The position numbers and the translations under genes are program-made. 64,000 bases of DNA from the NCBI GenBank assembly GCA_025531455.1, contig JAMYHL010000003.1:1178001-1242000 (forward strand). The letters are read 5' to 3'. The notes beneath the pieces are model-generated. The model saw only the letters and a program-made list of their open reading frames with translations. It was not told where the DNA came from and did no database searches. Shown in pieces: positions 1 to 10,959 of the stretch (positions are counted from its first letter, which is position 1; the number at the start of each line of letters is the position of its first letter). Source of the DNA: Apiotrichum sp. Y4204 (Eukaryota; Basidiomycota; Tremellomycetes; Trichosporonales; Trichosporonaceae).

Positions 1-988
1 TGGGTCGCGGTTCTCGGGAGCACAAACCGCAAGGCGTGGTGTGCGGGCGCCGACCTCAAGGAGTGGGTGAGTAGATGGTGGGAAGGAGGGAATATAATGG
101 GACAAAACCTAGTCCTGGAGACCTTCACAAGATATATGCGTCCACAAGATATCCACTAACATGACTAGAAGGAGAAAGGCAAGAGTGGCCTCCCGCGGAA
201 CGGCATCGCAGGGCTGACGGAGCGCTTCACGCGGTAAGTCCAGCGGGCGGGGCATGCCGCCGTAACCCGGGCTGAGAGCAGCAAACCGGTCATTGGCGCG
301 ATCAACGGCGTGGCCCTCGGTGGCGGGTGTGAGATTGTGGTCAATCTCGACATTGGCATCGCGGGCGAGAGCGCCATCTTTGGCTTTCCCGAGGCGAAGC
401 GCGGTGTGTCTATCGCGGGCGGGGGTCTGCAGCGCTTCGTCAAGATTGTTGGCCACCAGAAGGGTGAGTGTACGATCGAGTTGGGCGTTGGGCGAGTGGA
501 GGCGGGGATCCCGGGTTCCCAGGCTCCCGGGTTCACGGGTTCCCATTGCCTTTCCCACAAGCTGCAGGCCGCTGACTCGCAGCCGTCGAGTGCGTTCTTA
601 CAGGGCGGAACATTCCCGCTGCAGAGGCACTGCAGCTGCGTATGATCAACGAGGTGGTGCCCGACGACAAGGTCGAGGAGCGCGCGCTCGAGCTCGCAAA
701 GATGATTGCGGGCAACTCGCCCGACTCGGTCGTCGCCGGTCTATATGGTAAGTCACGACGGGCGGGAGATGGCCGAATCAGCGGTCATCACGCTCCGTCT
801 CCTGCCTAATATTTCGCTCACACCCAGGCATCCGCCTCGCGGGGGAGCACGCGTCCGCGCGCGAGTCCAATATCCTCTTTGTCGACTCGGCGCAGTACCG
901 TGCCGTGAACACGGGCGAGAACATCAAGGAGGGCCTCCTCGCATTCCAGGAGCGCCGCGAGCCCAAGTGGGTTCCCAGCAAACTTTAG
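1..988 (+). CDS. Enoyl-CoA hydratase/isomerase family protein, 5' end outside window
   Basis: Crotonase-fold enzyme, expected to hydrate trans-2-enoyl-CoA in beta-oxidation or aromatic ring-cleavage catabolism. Exons read 1-66, 169-233, 282-463, 604-747 and 828-988; all junctions are GT-AG and the frame stays open to TAG at 986-988, giving 205 visible residues. Visible family motifs are WCAGADLKEW (the A-G-A-D-L oxyanion-hole strand), KPVIGAINGVALGGGCE (second oxyanion-hole glycines) and FGFPEAKRG, which carries a Glu in the catalytic-loop region. The N-terminal third, including any targeting peptide, lies upstream of base 1. Family assignment is firm; the substrate is not. Its position beside catechol and phenol genes would suit a CoA-thioester step of aromatic catabolism, but that is inference. 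Confidence 0.9.
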
Positions 989-1856
989 GACTCTGGGATA
1001 TAGGCATATGGTTTGGTTGTGGTTAGGGCTATGGGCGACGCGGGAGGCCGATGAGAAGCGCTAGTTCAGTACAGGTATGCAAGCATGGAATCGAGGCACG
1101 TTAGTCGCAGAGCAGTAATCAGTCCATCTCGGGCCTGCGTTCCACGGATTCCGGCCCTGGTGTCCATGTGGACCCCGGCACAGACCGCCAGGCCGCCAGA
1201 CCCTCAGACCAAGTCCAGGTTACATCGCAGCACATGTCATGTCATCAGCCAACCATGGCCAGCTAGTACCCACAGGCCACGATATCGTGGATATCGCGGC
1301 GGAGACAAACACACTGCCAGATCAGTCGGACACGACCCGGCTGCAGAGGACAGAGTAACGGCCGGTTCTCCTATTCCTCGCTGGACTGGCGTAATAACGA
1401 GAAGAAGGAATGTAAAGTGCGAAGCCAAGCGCCACGACGCCTGGCCCAGTGGCCAGGTGCTGTCTCCGAGTCACTGCTCTTCTTTTGGCGCTGGTCTGTG
1501 CGGTCGTCGTATCGGAGCAACAGAGATAAGCCTGCAGCATCCAGAAATCCAGAATATCCTCCGTCTTACGACCCCTGCGTGCCAACTGGGGTCGTCTGGA
1601 GGACTTGGGGTGACAGATCGTGATGCATGGTCTTCGATCTCTGACGAGCTCTAACCCCTGCAGCCCATGACTGTTTAGTGCTGTTTTGTGGTACTCTCTC
1701 TCCCTCGTGTCTCTGTTTATCCACATAACTGCCCGCCACTTGAGAAGCCATCTATCCCAGCTATCTTCGGGTCACGGCGTCGTCGCGTCGCGCATCCTCG
1801 ACAGCTCGACAACCACAGAACGCAAAAAGTTCGGCTGGAGGAACTGAATCCTCGTT
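989..1856. other. Intergenic, no gene seen
   Basis: Several short open frames occur on both strands, but none has homology that I recognise or consistent third-position GC bias. The stretch holds the 3' flank of the hydratase gene and a 14-bp perfect palindrome at 1277-1290. Confidence 0.6.
1277..1290. repeat. 14-bp perfect palindrome CCACGATATCGTGG
   Basis: Perfectly self-complementary 14-mer in the intergenic region between the hydratase gene and the tRNA-Leu, followed immediately by a second ATATCG. It could be a dimeric regulator site; no function is demonstrated. Confidence 0.6.
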
Positions 1857-1944
1857 TGACGAGAGTGGGATTCGAACCCACGTCCGAAGACTGCGGAAGG
1901 AATAAACCTTAACACAGCGCCTTAGACCGCTCGGCCATCTCGCC
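1857..1944 (-). tRNA. tRNA-Leu (anticodon AAG) with 10-nt intron
   Basis: Read on the minus strand the sequence folds as a class II tRNA. The acceptor GGCGAGA pairs with TCTCGTC (one G-T), the D-arm is GCC...GGC with GAGCGGTC, and the T-arm is GTGGG-TTCGAAT-CCCAC. There is a short variable arm and A as discriminator base. The anticodon stem CTGTG/CGCAG pairs only if about 10 nt (TTTATTCCTT) are removed after loop position 37, leaving the loop TTAAGGC with anticodon AAG. The intron contains CCTT, complementary to the anticodon region, as is usual for tRNA introns. A long variable arm plus A73 supports Leu rather than Ser. Confidence 0.88.
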
Positions 1945-2432
1945 GTTGACGAACTTGAATAGCTGGTTGGGTATGTCTGGAGAGCCCGGGGGAACCGCGG
2001 AGGAGCCGAATGGCCGAGAGGCCGAGGGCTTGGTGAAATGCCTCCATTTGGTGCTTTATCAGCCCTAGCAACCGGTGCGTTTGGTTCGCGTGGGCGGCGG
2101 GAATGCCGCGGTGTCCGGCGTGTGTCAGGTGGGGACGGAAGTGACCTTCCGAGCCACTCTGGCCATCAGGTCAGTGGACAGTGGGTGGGCCGGCCGTGCT
2201 TACTGATGGCGAGAAGTGGCCTTTGTATCGCGAGCGCGAGCTTGATTCCTCTCCCTTCCAGATCATGCAGCAATGGACAGAACCATCTATCTCTGAGCAC
2301 ACTGTATCGCTGCATCATGCAATAGAAACACACATAGACAACTCCCAAAACCAGCGACTACTGCTACTTCTGCCTACACTGTTTGATTTTCTTCTACCTG
2401 TCCGACTCGCCCGACGCGGGGCGCCGAGGCGC
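1945..2432. other. Intergenic between tRNA-Leu and catechol dioxygenase
   Basis: Contains the 5' flank of the minus-strand tRNA and the presumed 3' UTR of the dioxygenase gene. No coding region is supported. Confidence 0.55.
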
Positions 2433-3377
2433 CTAGGCGCGCTGGAGGTGGAAGTCCTGGACGAGCTCGTACTGGAGCTTGTCGCGGACCTCGGGGGCAG
2501 CCTTGGCCTTGGTCTCCTCGGTGATAGGCTTGAAGTCGACAATGAGGTCATCCTTGACGGCGAAGACGGCGTCGTCCTTGAGGTAGTCCGAGGTGCGGTC
2601 GAAGATCTGGGTGACGAGGGTGGTGTGGCCGGGCGACTCGACCCAGAAGTGGATGTGGGCCGGGCGGTAGGGGTGGCGGTCGAGGAGCTTGAGCAGGTTG
2701 CCGGCGGAGAAGTCGTACGGGATGGGGTAGGGGGTGGGGCGGAGGCAGACGGTGTGGTAGCGGCCCTCCGAGTCGGTCTGGAAGCGGCCACGGCAGTGGT
2801 ACTCGGGCTTCTCGGGGGTCTGGGCGTCGTAAAGTCCGTCGGGGGCGTCATGCCAGACGTCAACGAGGGCGTTGGGCAGGGGCTTGCCGTCCGCGTCGTA
2901 GATGGTACCCGAGAGGAAGGTGTAGGGGGCTCCGGGCTCCTCCTGGCGAACGATGCACTCGCCGTTGGGGGAGACGGGGACACCGGCGCGGTAGAAGGGG
3001 CCGAGGATGGCAGAGTGGGTGGCGTCCTTGTTCTCGTCACCGCCGGTGCGGGCCGGGCGGGTCTGGTCGAGGGTGTTGACGAGCGACTCGACACCAAGAA
3101 CGTCGGAAACGAGGACAACCTCGTTGCGCTTCTCCGAGGAAACCTGGCCGGCCTGGACAAGGAGGTTGCAGGTAGCCATCCACTCCTCGGTGGTAATGTC
3201 GGCCTCGATGAGGAACTCGTGAAGCTTGCGGATGAGGATGGGCATCACCTGCTTGACACGGGGCGAGGCCTTGTCGCCGGTGGCGTCGATGCTGGGCTAT
3301 CAGCGACATGCTCTGCGATGCGTGCGGCGGCAGGGGACTTACACAGCCTTGGTGTAGGCGGACCAGTCGTAGGACAT
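2433..3377 (-). CDS. Catechol 1,2-dioxygenase (intradiol, Fe3+)
   Basis: Cleaves catechol to cis,cis-muconate in the catechol branch of the beta-ketoadipate pathway. Two exons (3377-3343 and 3291-2433, intron 51 nt) give 297 residues, the normal size. The N-terminal helical dimerisation domain is followed by the catalytic beta-sandwich. The four iron ligands can be placed as Tyr166 (DGLYDAQ), Tyr200 (RPTPYPIPYD) and His224/His226 (RPAHIHFW), which coincide with the numbering usual for the bacterial enzymes. The start codon opens MSYDWSAYTKAV and has a TATA-like ATATAAG about 80 bp upstream. It is divergent from the SnoaL-like gene across 1.46 kb, consistent with co-regulation. Hydroxyquinol dioxygenase is the main alternative within the family; gene context favours catechol. 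Confidence 0.95.
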
Positions 3378-4834
3378 TGTGATTGATGTGTGGTGAGGTG
3401 GGGGGAGGGGGGGGTAGATGGAGATGGTGTCGATATCAAAACCTTGTTGATTCTTATATGTATGTCACAAAAGAGAGTTGTTCGTCAACTTGGCACTGCG
3501 GCTTACCAAGGTGTAGCGAGCCGTCATGGTTCCGATATCGGTCCCGGGTTTCCATCTCTGATTTCTTCGATTAGTACAGTTCGGGTGGTTCTAGTCTGGT
3601 CTCGCTCAAAGGGGTGTCCCATCGGCCCGGCGACCGCGGCATGTGCATGTGCAACCCACCGCACCTCATACGTCGACCGTCGGCTGCGGCGTCCTCCCAC
3701 ATCGTCGTCTAATTGTTCTCCCTCTCCCTTTGTGTTCCTATGCCCCCCCCTGTGCAAAGGATCAAAAGGGCTCCCAACGTCTCCCCGCTCCTCTGCCCCG
3801 CTGGGGCTCCAGCTCTAAGAGAGAGATCACGCGCCCATTGTTCCTGGCAGCCCGATTCCGATATGTGCGCGCCACACCGCCCGCCAGGCTGTCAGACATT
3901 GTTCCCCCATGCCCAAGCACCAAGCAAAGCCCTGTTGTTATCGGACTAATACTTAATACCCAGCAGCAAAGGCGGGCAGAGGTAAAACGTTGTCATGCCG
4001 GCCATCCCGGGGGCCCTGAAGCCCGAGAGGACAGGACGCATGTTCCGTTGCCACTCTCGGAGCACCCGATCCGATCCTAAAGCCCCCCAGGACACTGCGT
4101 CGCGATTTCTCCTCGGCGCGGCCGCGCCGCCCCGTCCTCGTTGCGGTCGTGTTCCACCGCGTATGCTGCACAGCCGCCCTTGTCGTTTCGGGGACCGGTC
4201 TGTGCATGTTCCCGCCCGTTGATCCGACGCCGGCGTCTGGTTTCTGATGTGATGTTGTGTGACGGGACAACGTAGTGGCATGTGGCGCGGTGCAGTGCGG
4301 TGTGCGCAGTGCGCTGTGCGGCGATAGGATTGGGGTTGTGGCCGCCCGCTGGAGATCGAGGGAATTAGGAGGTGAGAGACAATAGCACAGCGGCGGTACA
4401 ACAGCAACGGCACCCGGCAAGCTGACCTTGGCTGCTGGGGGCTGCCGTGGTCGTCCGGCGCCAACGCGGCCGGTGTCCGCCCGCCGAGGGGGTCGAAGTA
4501 GTGTGATCTGTGGTAAGATGTGGCGAAGCCACTCGTAGATTGTAGTATGGACGACGAAAATGACAGAATGCAGTAGAGACATGTCTACCGGACGTCTCAT
4601 GTATGATGAGGTCGCACAGAAAGCTGATGTGCTCGAGATAAGTTCTGAAGCGCTCGGAATAACATCCCGACGACGCGCGCTGAGTGGTTGTCCCGCAATG
4701 TCATGATCCCGAATCGCGGCGCAGCTACATCCTGCCACCTCCACCGCACAGAGCCACTTAACCACCCCGCACCGCATCAACTTGAGGTTACTACCTCCCA
4801 TCTCACTTGAACTCTCAACTCTCAACTCTTCACG
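3378..4834. promoter_or_regulatory. Divergent promoter region between catechol dioxygenase and SnoaL-like gene
   Basis: This 1.46 kb stretch separates two divergently transcribed genes and has no supported ORF. A minus-strand TATA-like element lies near 3453-3459. It contains the palindrome CCGATATCGG at 3532-3541 and a related half, TTCCGATATG, at about 3856-3865. The CCG-N4-CGG layout is of the kind bound by Zn(II)2Cys6 dimers. Control by such a regulator is inference. Confidence 0.5.
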
Positions 4835-5268
4835 ATGCCCGTCTCCGCCGCCGTCTCCAACTTTGTCAGCGAGCTGTACCGCGCCTCGGACGTCGGTCCC
4901 GAGGGCCACGACGCCTATGTCGACCTGTACCTCCCAAACGCGACGCTCGTGATGGGCCCCGCGACGTACGAGGGCCACGAGGGCATCAAGCAGTTCCGCG
5001 TCGGCGGGTGGGAAAAGGTCGCTTCCCGCAAGCACATCTGCAAGGGGATTTTCCAGGGCGAGAACCCCGACGAGGTCATGACCTATGGCACTGTCGACTA
5101 CGGGTTCAAGGACGGGTCGAAAAAGGAGGGCATCGAGTGGGCTGCGCGCCTCCTCGTTGACCAGTCGTCCGGATCGCCCAAGATCAAGTTCTACCAGGTC
5201 TTCATCGTGAGTTGCGCAGACTTGATGGCCATGGGTGCATAGACTGACAAGGCTAGACCCAGAAGTAA
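4835..5268 (+). CDS. SnoaL/NTF2-like small protein, possible lactone or enol isomerase
   Basis: Two exons (4835-5206 and 5257-5268, 50-nt intron) encode 127 residues. The last exon supplies only TQK and the stop, so the protein ends FYQVFITQK. The pattern of an N-terminal helix (VSNFVSELYRA), then YVDLYLPNATLVMG, EGHEGIKQFR and a final beta-hairpin (AARLLVD...KIKFYQVFI), matches the cone-shaped NTF2/SnoaL/ketosteroid-isomerase fold of about 130 residues. No signal peptide is visible. Members of this fold catalyse cyclisations, dehydrations and double-bond shifts. The gene lies between catechol dioxygenase and the hydrolase/lactonising-enzyme fusion, and no muconolactone isomerase of the bacterial CatC type is seen, so this protein could do that step. 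That role is a hypothesis; fold assignment is moderately secure. Confidence 0.75.
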
Positions 5269-5628
5269 GGGCTGTTTGTAGTGCATGAGCTGGGCTAGAA
5301 CTGGGTTCAGATGTCACTTGTCGGAAGTATTGGGCGGAGCAGATCGAGCAGAACAAGTCGAACAGGACACGTCGTTGCACAGCTTTGGGGCTGATGGGGA
5401 ATGGGCTGATGGGGAATGTCTTACTCATCATGTCTCTAGCCGCCGAGAGGCTCGAGCTCAATCTCGCAGATGGTCTCGGGTCTGAGCCCGCTGCCTGTCT
5501 CCCAAGGGCGTTGGCGGTCACCGCTGTAGTCATTCTGCAGCCACACTACTGTACACCATAGTCTACATGTCATGCATAGTACACTGTTCCGATTCCCGAT
5601 GCTAGTGCTAATGTACTGGTTCTCCAAT
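5269..5628. other. Convergent intergenic region
   Basis: This 360-bp stretch lies between the 3' ends of the SnoaL-like and fusion genes and presumably holds both terminators. No coding or RNA feature is recognised. Confidence 0.5.
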
Positions 5629-7802
5629 CTACAGCCAGACGGCGACGGAGGCAGGATGCGAGTCGCCCTGTGCGCCGACCTTGACCTCGTCAACGACGGC
5701 GAACCCGCTCTCGGGAAGGTAGCTGAGGATCTGGATAAAGCCAATCTCCGAGTCGGTAAGCGTGAGGAAGACCTCGCCGCGGGGGCCAAAGTTGGGGCAG
5801 ACCTCGATGGCGTTGGCCCAGCCACCGGATGTTGTCGTCTGGAAGCGGTGCGTGGGGTTTCCGGCTGCGGCGCCAACGGGGTCCGCGAGGCGCCCCTCGG
5901 GGGTGAGGTCCCAGGCGGTGACCCAGCCCTTTGTCTCGTTTTCGAGGCCACGAGTCGAGCCAAAGACGACCGACGCGTCAGGCGAAAGACGCACCTCGTC
6001 GGCCCAGTACTTGCCACAGTCGTCACCGGGGGGAAGGATGTTGGCGCCCTCGACAAACTCGAGGCGCTGGTCGTCGTCGCTGAGGCGGAAGACATCGACG
6101 TGCGACGAGTGCTCCTGTAGCGAGTAGACGAGCTTGCCGTTGGGGTGCGGCCAGGCGTGGCGCGGGCCGTCGTGCGGGCGCGTCGCGACGTTCTTGGACG
6201 CCTCGGTCAGGAGGCCAGTGGCAGTGTCGACGTGGTACATCCACACGCAGTTGCGGCCAATGTCGGCAACATACAGCTTGGTGCCGTCGGGGGAGAGGTC
6301 GGCCGAGTGGCCGCCGTGGCGGAGGCCGCCAAAGTCGAGCTGCGAGTTGCCCTTGTGCATCTCCGCCTCGTTCACGAGCGCAAACGACTGCACAGCCGGC
6401 TGCTGGAGGAGCTGGCCGTCCTTGTCGAGGAGGAAGACGTCGACCTGCGGGCCACAGGCAGAGTACATGGCCTTGTCGTTGGCAACGACGTACCCGGACA
6501 TGTACTTGCACTGGACGGTCTGGCGGAGCTCGGTGATGGGGAACGGTTTGTCCGCCGAGGGGGGCACGATCGCGTACGAGCTCACGTTCGGAATCTCGCC
6601 CCAGCCGGTGGTGTAGAGCGTCTTGCCGTCGGCCGAGACGTCGAGCCAGTTGTGCCCGCCAACAGCCTTGTTCGTGTGCTGCAGCTCGAGCTTGCCCTTG
6701 ACGGTGTTGAAGTTGAGGGTGTAGATGTACGGCGAGCGGAACGTGCCGAGGAGGATCGAGTAGTCGGTGGGCGCGAGGGTCTGGGCAATGGCCTTGCCGA
6801 CCTTGAGCGGCGCCTCGATCGCGCCCCAGTGTCCGACGTTCTGGAGGACGACGCTGGATCCGCGCCCCTCGGGCACCTCGGCAGCCCAGGCAGAGACGGC
6901 AGCAGGACCAGCGAGGTAGTCCTCCTCGCCGCCGATGATGTGCACAGGGACCGGGAGGTTGGCGCCCTGGATGTTCGGCGTCGTTGCGAGCGCGCGGCAC
7001 GCGGCGGCGTACGCGGCCGGCTTGGTGATCGCGACGAGATGGCGGATAAACGCACAGGCGGAAAAGTTGGACGCGGCACACACCTTGGCAACAGCGGTGG
7101 CGGCCACGGTGGACGCAATGCCGCTGAGGCCCTCGACGGTCGACGCGGCCTCGGCGCGCTTGCGCATGTTCTCCTTGGCGCCCTCGGGGAGGTTACGCAC
7201 GGGGTGGAGGAGGATGAGGCGCTCGACCATTTCGGGGTGCTTCTCGGCAAAGAGCGAGGTGACGGTCTGGGGATCAGTATACAGCCGGGAGATCCATGTC
7301 CATCATTGCTCTGCCGCTGCTCTGCCGCTCACCACATCATACTCACGCCGTTCATAGAGTGCGCCAGGAGGACAACCTTGTTCAGCCCCAGACCGGCAAG
7401 CACGCCCTCGAGGTCCACAACATAGTCCGCCATGGTGAGGTTGCGCCCCGAAAAGTCGCTCAGTCCGTGTCCGTCCATGTCGTACGCGTACAGCTCGCGC
7501 GTGCGGGCCAGCCCCGAAGCGTGCAGCGCCGGCAGCCAGAAGGACGATGCGCTGGGGTTAGCTTAAGCTGGTATGGGGTGGATTCCGAACCCCGCCCTGC
7601 CACTATCACTGGCCCAGAGGCGCTCACTGCTCGTCCCCTCCGGCCGTGCTCACCCCGCCGGCCCTGCTCGCACTCACCCTCCGAGACCGTGAATCGCGAC
7701 GACGGGAACGCCCTTGGCGGCCTGCGACGGCGCCGAGTGCACGTAGTACACCTTGCGGCCGTTGAGGTCGAGGATCTTGCCGTTGAACGTCGGGTTAGAC
7801 AT
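5629..7802 (-). CDS. Bifunctional fusion: enol-lactonase-type alpha/beta hydrolase + (carboxy)muconate cyclase beta-propeller
   Basis: Three exons (7802-7678, 7551-7347, 7266-5629) give 655 residues with unbroken frame. Residues 1 to about 275 form an alpha/beta hydrolase. They show the oxyanion loop IHGLGGAS, nucleophile Ser107 in LAHSMNG, Asp226 in GGEEDYL and His256 in VGHWG, as in 3-oxoadipate enol-lactonases. Residues from about 279 (SILLGTFRSPYIYTL) to the end form the seven-bladed propeller of eukaryotic 3-carboxy-cis,cis-muconate lactonising enzyme, with HGGHSADLSPDG at 427-438 and RPHDGPRHAWPHPNG at 473-487. Each half is the normal length of a stand-alone enzyme. The product would cyclise muconate and hydrolyse an enol-lactone to 3-oxoadipate. 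The nucleophile elbow is unusual (Ala-His-Ser-Met-Asn, not Gly-X-Ser-X-Gly). No stop codon or intron lies between the two domains. Confidence 0.92.
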
Positions 7803-8758
7803 GGTGGGAGTGGAGACAGTTGGGAGGGGTGGGGAGGTGGGGATCGTAATGTGCAAGGTCAAGGTCAAGGTCCTTGGTCGCCGTTACGGTTAGTCGCCTT
7901 GGTATTGACAAGATAGAGAACGACGAGTTCAAGAGGGGCAGCAAAGAGAACGAAACCCATGTTGTCCACCTATTCTTATCGCGCGCCGCATCGGTAACAG
8001 CGGGGCGACCGCGGCCGCACCGGCAAGTTTCTCCAGAAGCTGATGCTGTATAGCTGTCGATATCCGCGTGCGATGATCACATGGCGTATGGCGTTCGGCC
8101 GGGATGCAGAGTATGCGCTGGAGCAGGTCCCCGAGGTCCCCAAGATCCCGAGAGAGTTGGAGCAACTGGAGCACTGGAGCACCTGGAGCAAAGAGCAACA
8201 AATGTGTTGCGATCACAGGAAAATCACAGGGCGGCATACGGCATCGACGCAAGAGCAATCGCGTCGGGCCGACCCGAACGTCATCCGAGGGGCCGAGGGA
8301 TTCGAGGACACCCCCCAGGATATACGAGCCGCCGCCGCCACCAGCGCCGCCGTGCCAAGAGCATAGTTTCTCGCAATCTCGCATTGTGCCCAAGTGCTGT
8401 CGCGGCATGTGCACTGCATACACCATCGTGCTATCGTGCTATCACGCTATCGCGCGCTGGCCCCAGGCGCCGCTCGTCACCTGATCGCGTCGACGAGCAC
8501 CGAGATGTGGAGCAAGGCCGGAACGCCATCGAACCTGCTTGGATGCCGACCGGGCCCAGCCCACTTACTTGTACTTGTCGCGCGAGTGCCAGTGCGTCGG
8601 GTCGTCGGCGCTGGGAGGGCCTTCGCACAGTGCTTTATACCACACTGTCTGTAGCTTGTAGCTTAATGCCATGCCACACACAAACCACACACAGCACACA
8701 TTGTCCTACACTGCGTCCTCCGCAACGAGACTACATATCACGGCTGACCCGGCTGCGG

Positions 8759-8814
8759 GACGGGTGACGGGCGACGGGCGACGGGCGACGGGCGACGGGC
8801 GACGGGCGACTGGC
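8759..8814. repeat. Minisatellite, about eight 7-bp units (GACGGGC)
   Basis: Six perfect GACGGGC units at 8766-8807 are flanked by one variant on each side (GACGGGT and GACTGGC). No gene overlaps it. Copy number is probably variable between strains. Confidence 0.9.
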
Positions 8815-10939
8815 GATGCCGACGCGATGGTGATAGCCCTCTGCTGGCAATGGGCCGTCGCCATGAATAAGGCAAGCCTTCGCCTTTGGAGTCGTCCCCC
8901 TCTCTGTCCTCTACTCCTCATGTTGTCCCCTGTGCCTCCCACCCAGTCTTACTGCCATTGATTCTCTCCATCGTTCAACACCCAGCGAGCAACGCGGCTG
9001 TGCGCTGGACAGTACCCGTCCCAGGAAAGAAACGGTACAGCACAAGCACAAGGACGCCTCTACCGTCTACTGTCTATCTGTCGACACCGGTAACACTTCA
9101 TCAGCGACCGGTAAGCGGCGGTTCATGCGGAGAATCGGATAGCGACGGCGGCCGTCTTGTCGTCGGCTGCAGCGTGTGAGATGGTATAGCCCACTCCCCT
9201 GTTAACCGGCACCGACTGCGACTGCGACTGCAACTGCGGGTGCGGCTGTAGGTGCTCCTCTCGCAGCTCTCCTACGATCGCGACTAGCGGTTACCAACGA
9301 CGAGCTAGCGCCAGCTCTCACCGGCCACTGCCGCCCCCATCCCACGCTAGAGCGCGTACGCCATCCATCGGCCCGCGGCCTGAGTGGCCGGGCCGTCGAA
9401 ATGCGAGGCCCCGAGGCTAGTCGATCGGACAAGGAATGGGAATGACAGCAGTCTCCAAGATCCAAGATTCCAGAGATACCAAGGATTCAAGGTGAGCGCC
9501 ACGTTCGCCGGCGGCCTGCTCGCTGTTAGTCCTGTTTTGGTGTGGGGCGTGTGGGGTCGAATTGGCCAAGACTCGACGAGGCGCGACAAACGCTTCGACG
9601 GCGCGGAATGTAGCTCGAGCTGGATCTCATCCCTCATCGACCGCTACGAGGCATGCCGCTGCCTTACGACTGGTCGTGTAGCTTGGAGACGCGGATATAG
9701 ACATTGAGCGCGACGGAAATGTCCACCGCGGTCTGGGCGTGGTTATGGGCGGGTGGGATCGGTGGGCAGCATGGGTACGACAAACCTCGGACGCCACTCG
9801 CAGGTGCCCAGCGTGGGTCCCACCTCCTCCCACCCTCACTCCCCTTAATTTTGCCCCGCAATGTCCCCGCTGCGGGGTGCTCCTCCCTCTGACTACGAGT
9901 TGCCGTGATGCCCTCGGCGGGATGGGTAACCCGCGAGTGCGATCGGTGTCGGAAATGGCCGCCGAAGGTACCGCCCAGGAACAGTGCGTGACTACTACTC
10001 TACTCGCCAGAAGGCCAGAGGCTAGAGGTACAGAGGTGGCTGTGACCGAGGTGGGCAGGTCGTACTCCCAGGATCCCAGGGAGAGGACAACAGGACCTCC
10101 TCAGCTCCTCAGCTGTGCATCTCCTCAGCTCTGTAGTGCAGCGTGTGCGGTACCAGAAGGCGGCCAGAAGGAGCGAGGCCGCTAGGAGGATTGCGCACGC
10201 GCTGGCCCTAAAAAATCTGGCGCAGCACGACGCCATCTGGCCGCAGGCCAGTCGCCTGCAGCGCATTTGTACTAGGCTACTGGGGGCCTCACATATCCGG
10301 CCTCCGGTCTGCGAAGCAGACCAGATCACTTTCTGCTCCCCCATCTCTTCCCGATGCGGATCAGTGCTCCGTGCTCTGTGGCCCTCTTGCTACGAGTGGA
10401 AAGCGCGCTGCGACAATGTCCTGCACTTGGTACGCCGCAGGAACGAGATTGTGAGGATAAGGTGCGCCACAGAGGGGCTGAGCGGGAGGGAGAGAGGGGG
10501 AGAGGAGTGTGAAGGGACGAGATTAAATTGTATGGATAAACCATGTGCGGTGCTGATACGCTACGTCAGTACTGTGGAGAGAGTGTCGAGTAGTAGTTTC
10601 TGAGTAGAGCAGCTAGAGCAGCTAGCTCAAGCTTTGTGGTCTTCTCGTGGAGCTCGCGTCGTCAGTAGTCACTTCTTACAGCTTACTGGCTACTGCTCCT
10701 GCCCTGCTCGCTGTACCCCAGTCCCTCTTCCCCTCTTTCTCCCCCTGGGCCTCCGCGTTGCGCACTCCCCTGCGGCCTGCGGTCAATTACGCTCCCCTCT
10801 TCTCTTTTCTGCTTTGCCGAACCGGCCGATCTTTGACAATTCTCGATAAGTCACAAGATAAACTCGGTGACCTCTTGCCGACCAACGCCCGCTTCATGAC
10901 CACCAACCATCAACCCCTATAGGTTGCTCCTACTTTTAC

Positions 10940-10959
10940 TTTTTTTTTTTTTTTTTTTT
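10940..10959. repeat. Homopolymer T run (20)
   Basis: Twenty consecutive T followed by a CT-rich stretch, in the presumed promoter or leader of the ERT1-like gene. Poly(dT) tracts of this type commonly mark nucleosome-depleted fungal promoters. Confidence 0.8.

Noticed and set aside
2181..3386. 401-codon plus-strand frame overlapping catechol dioxygenase
   Set aside because: It is antisense to a gene with near-complete C/G third positions, which automatically creates long open frames on the other strand; the translation is Val/Gly/Glu/Leu-rich with no domain.
8759..8814. Short tandem repeats as a CRISPR array
   Set aside because: Units are 7 bp without spacers, in a eukaryotic genome with no cas genes.
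10940..10959. Poly-T runs as Pol III terminators of unseen small RNAs
   Set aside because: No A/B boxes or foldable RNA found upstream; more consistent with promoter poly(dT) tracts.
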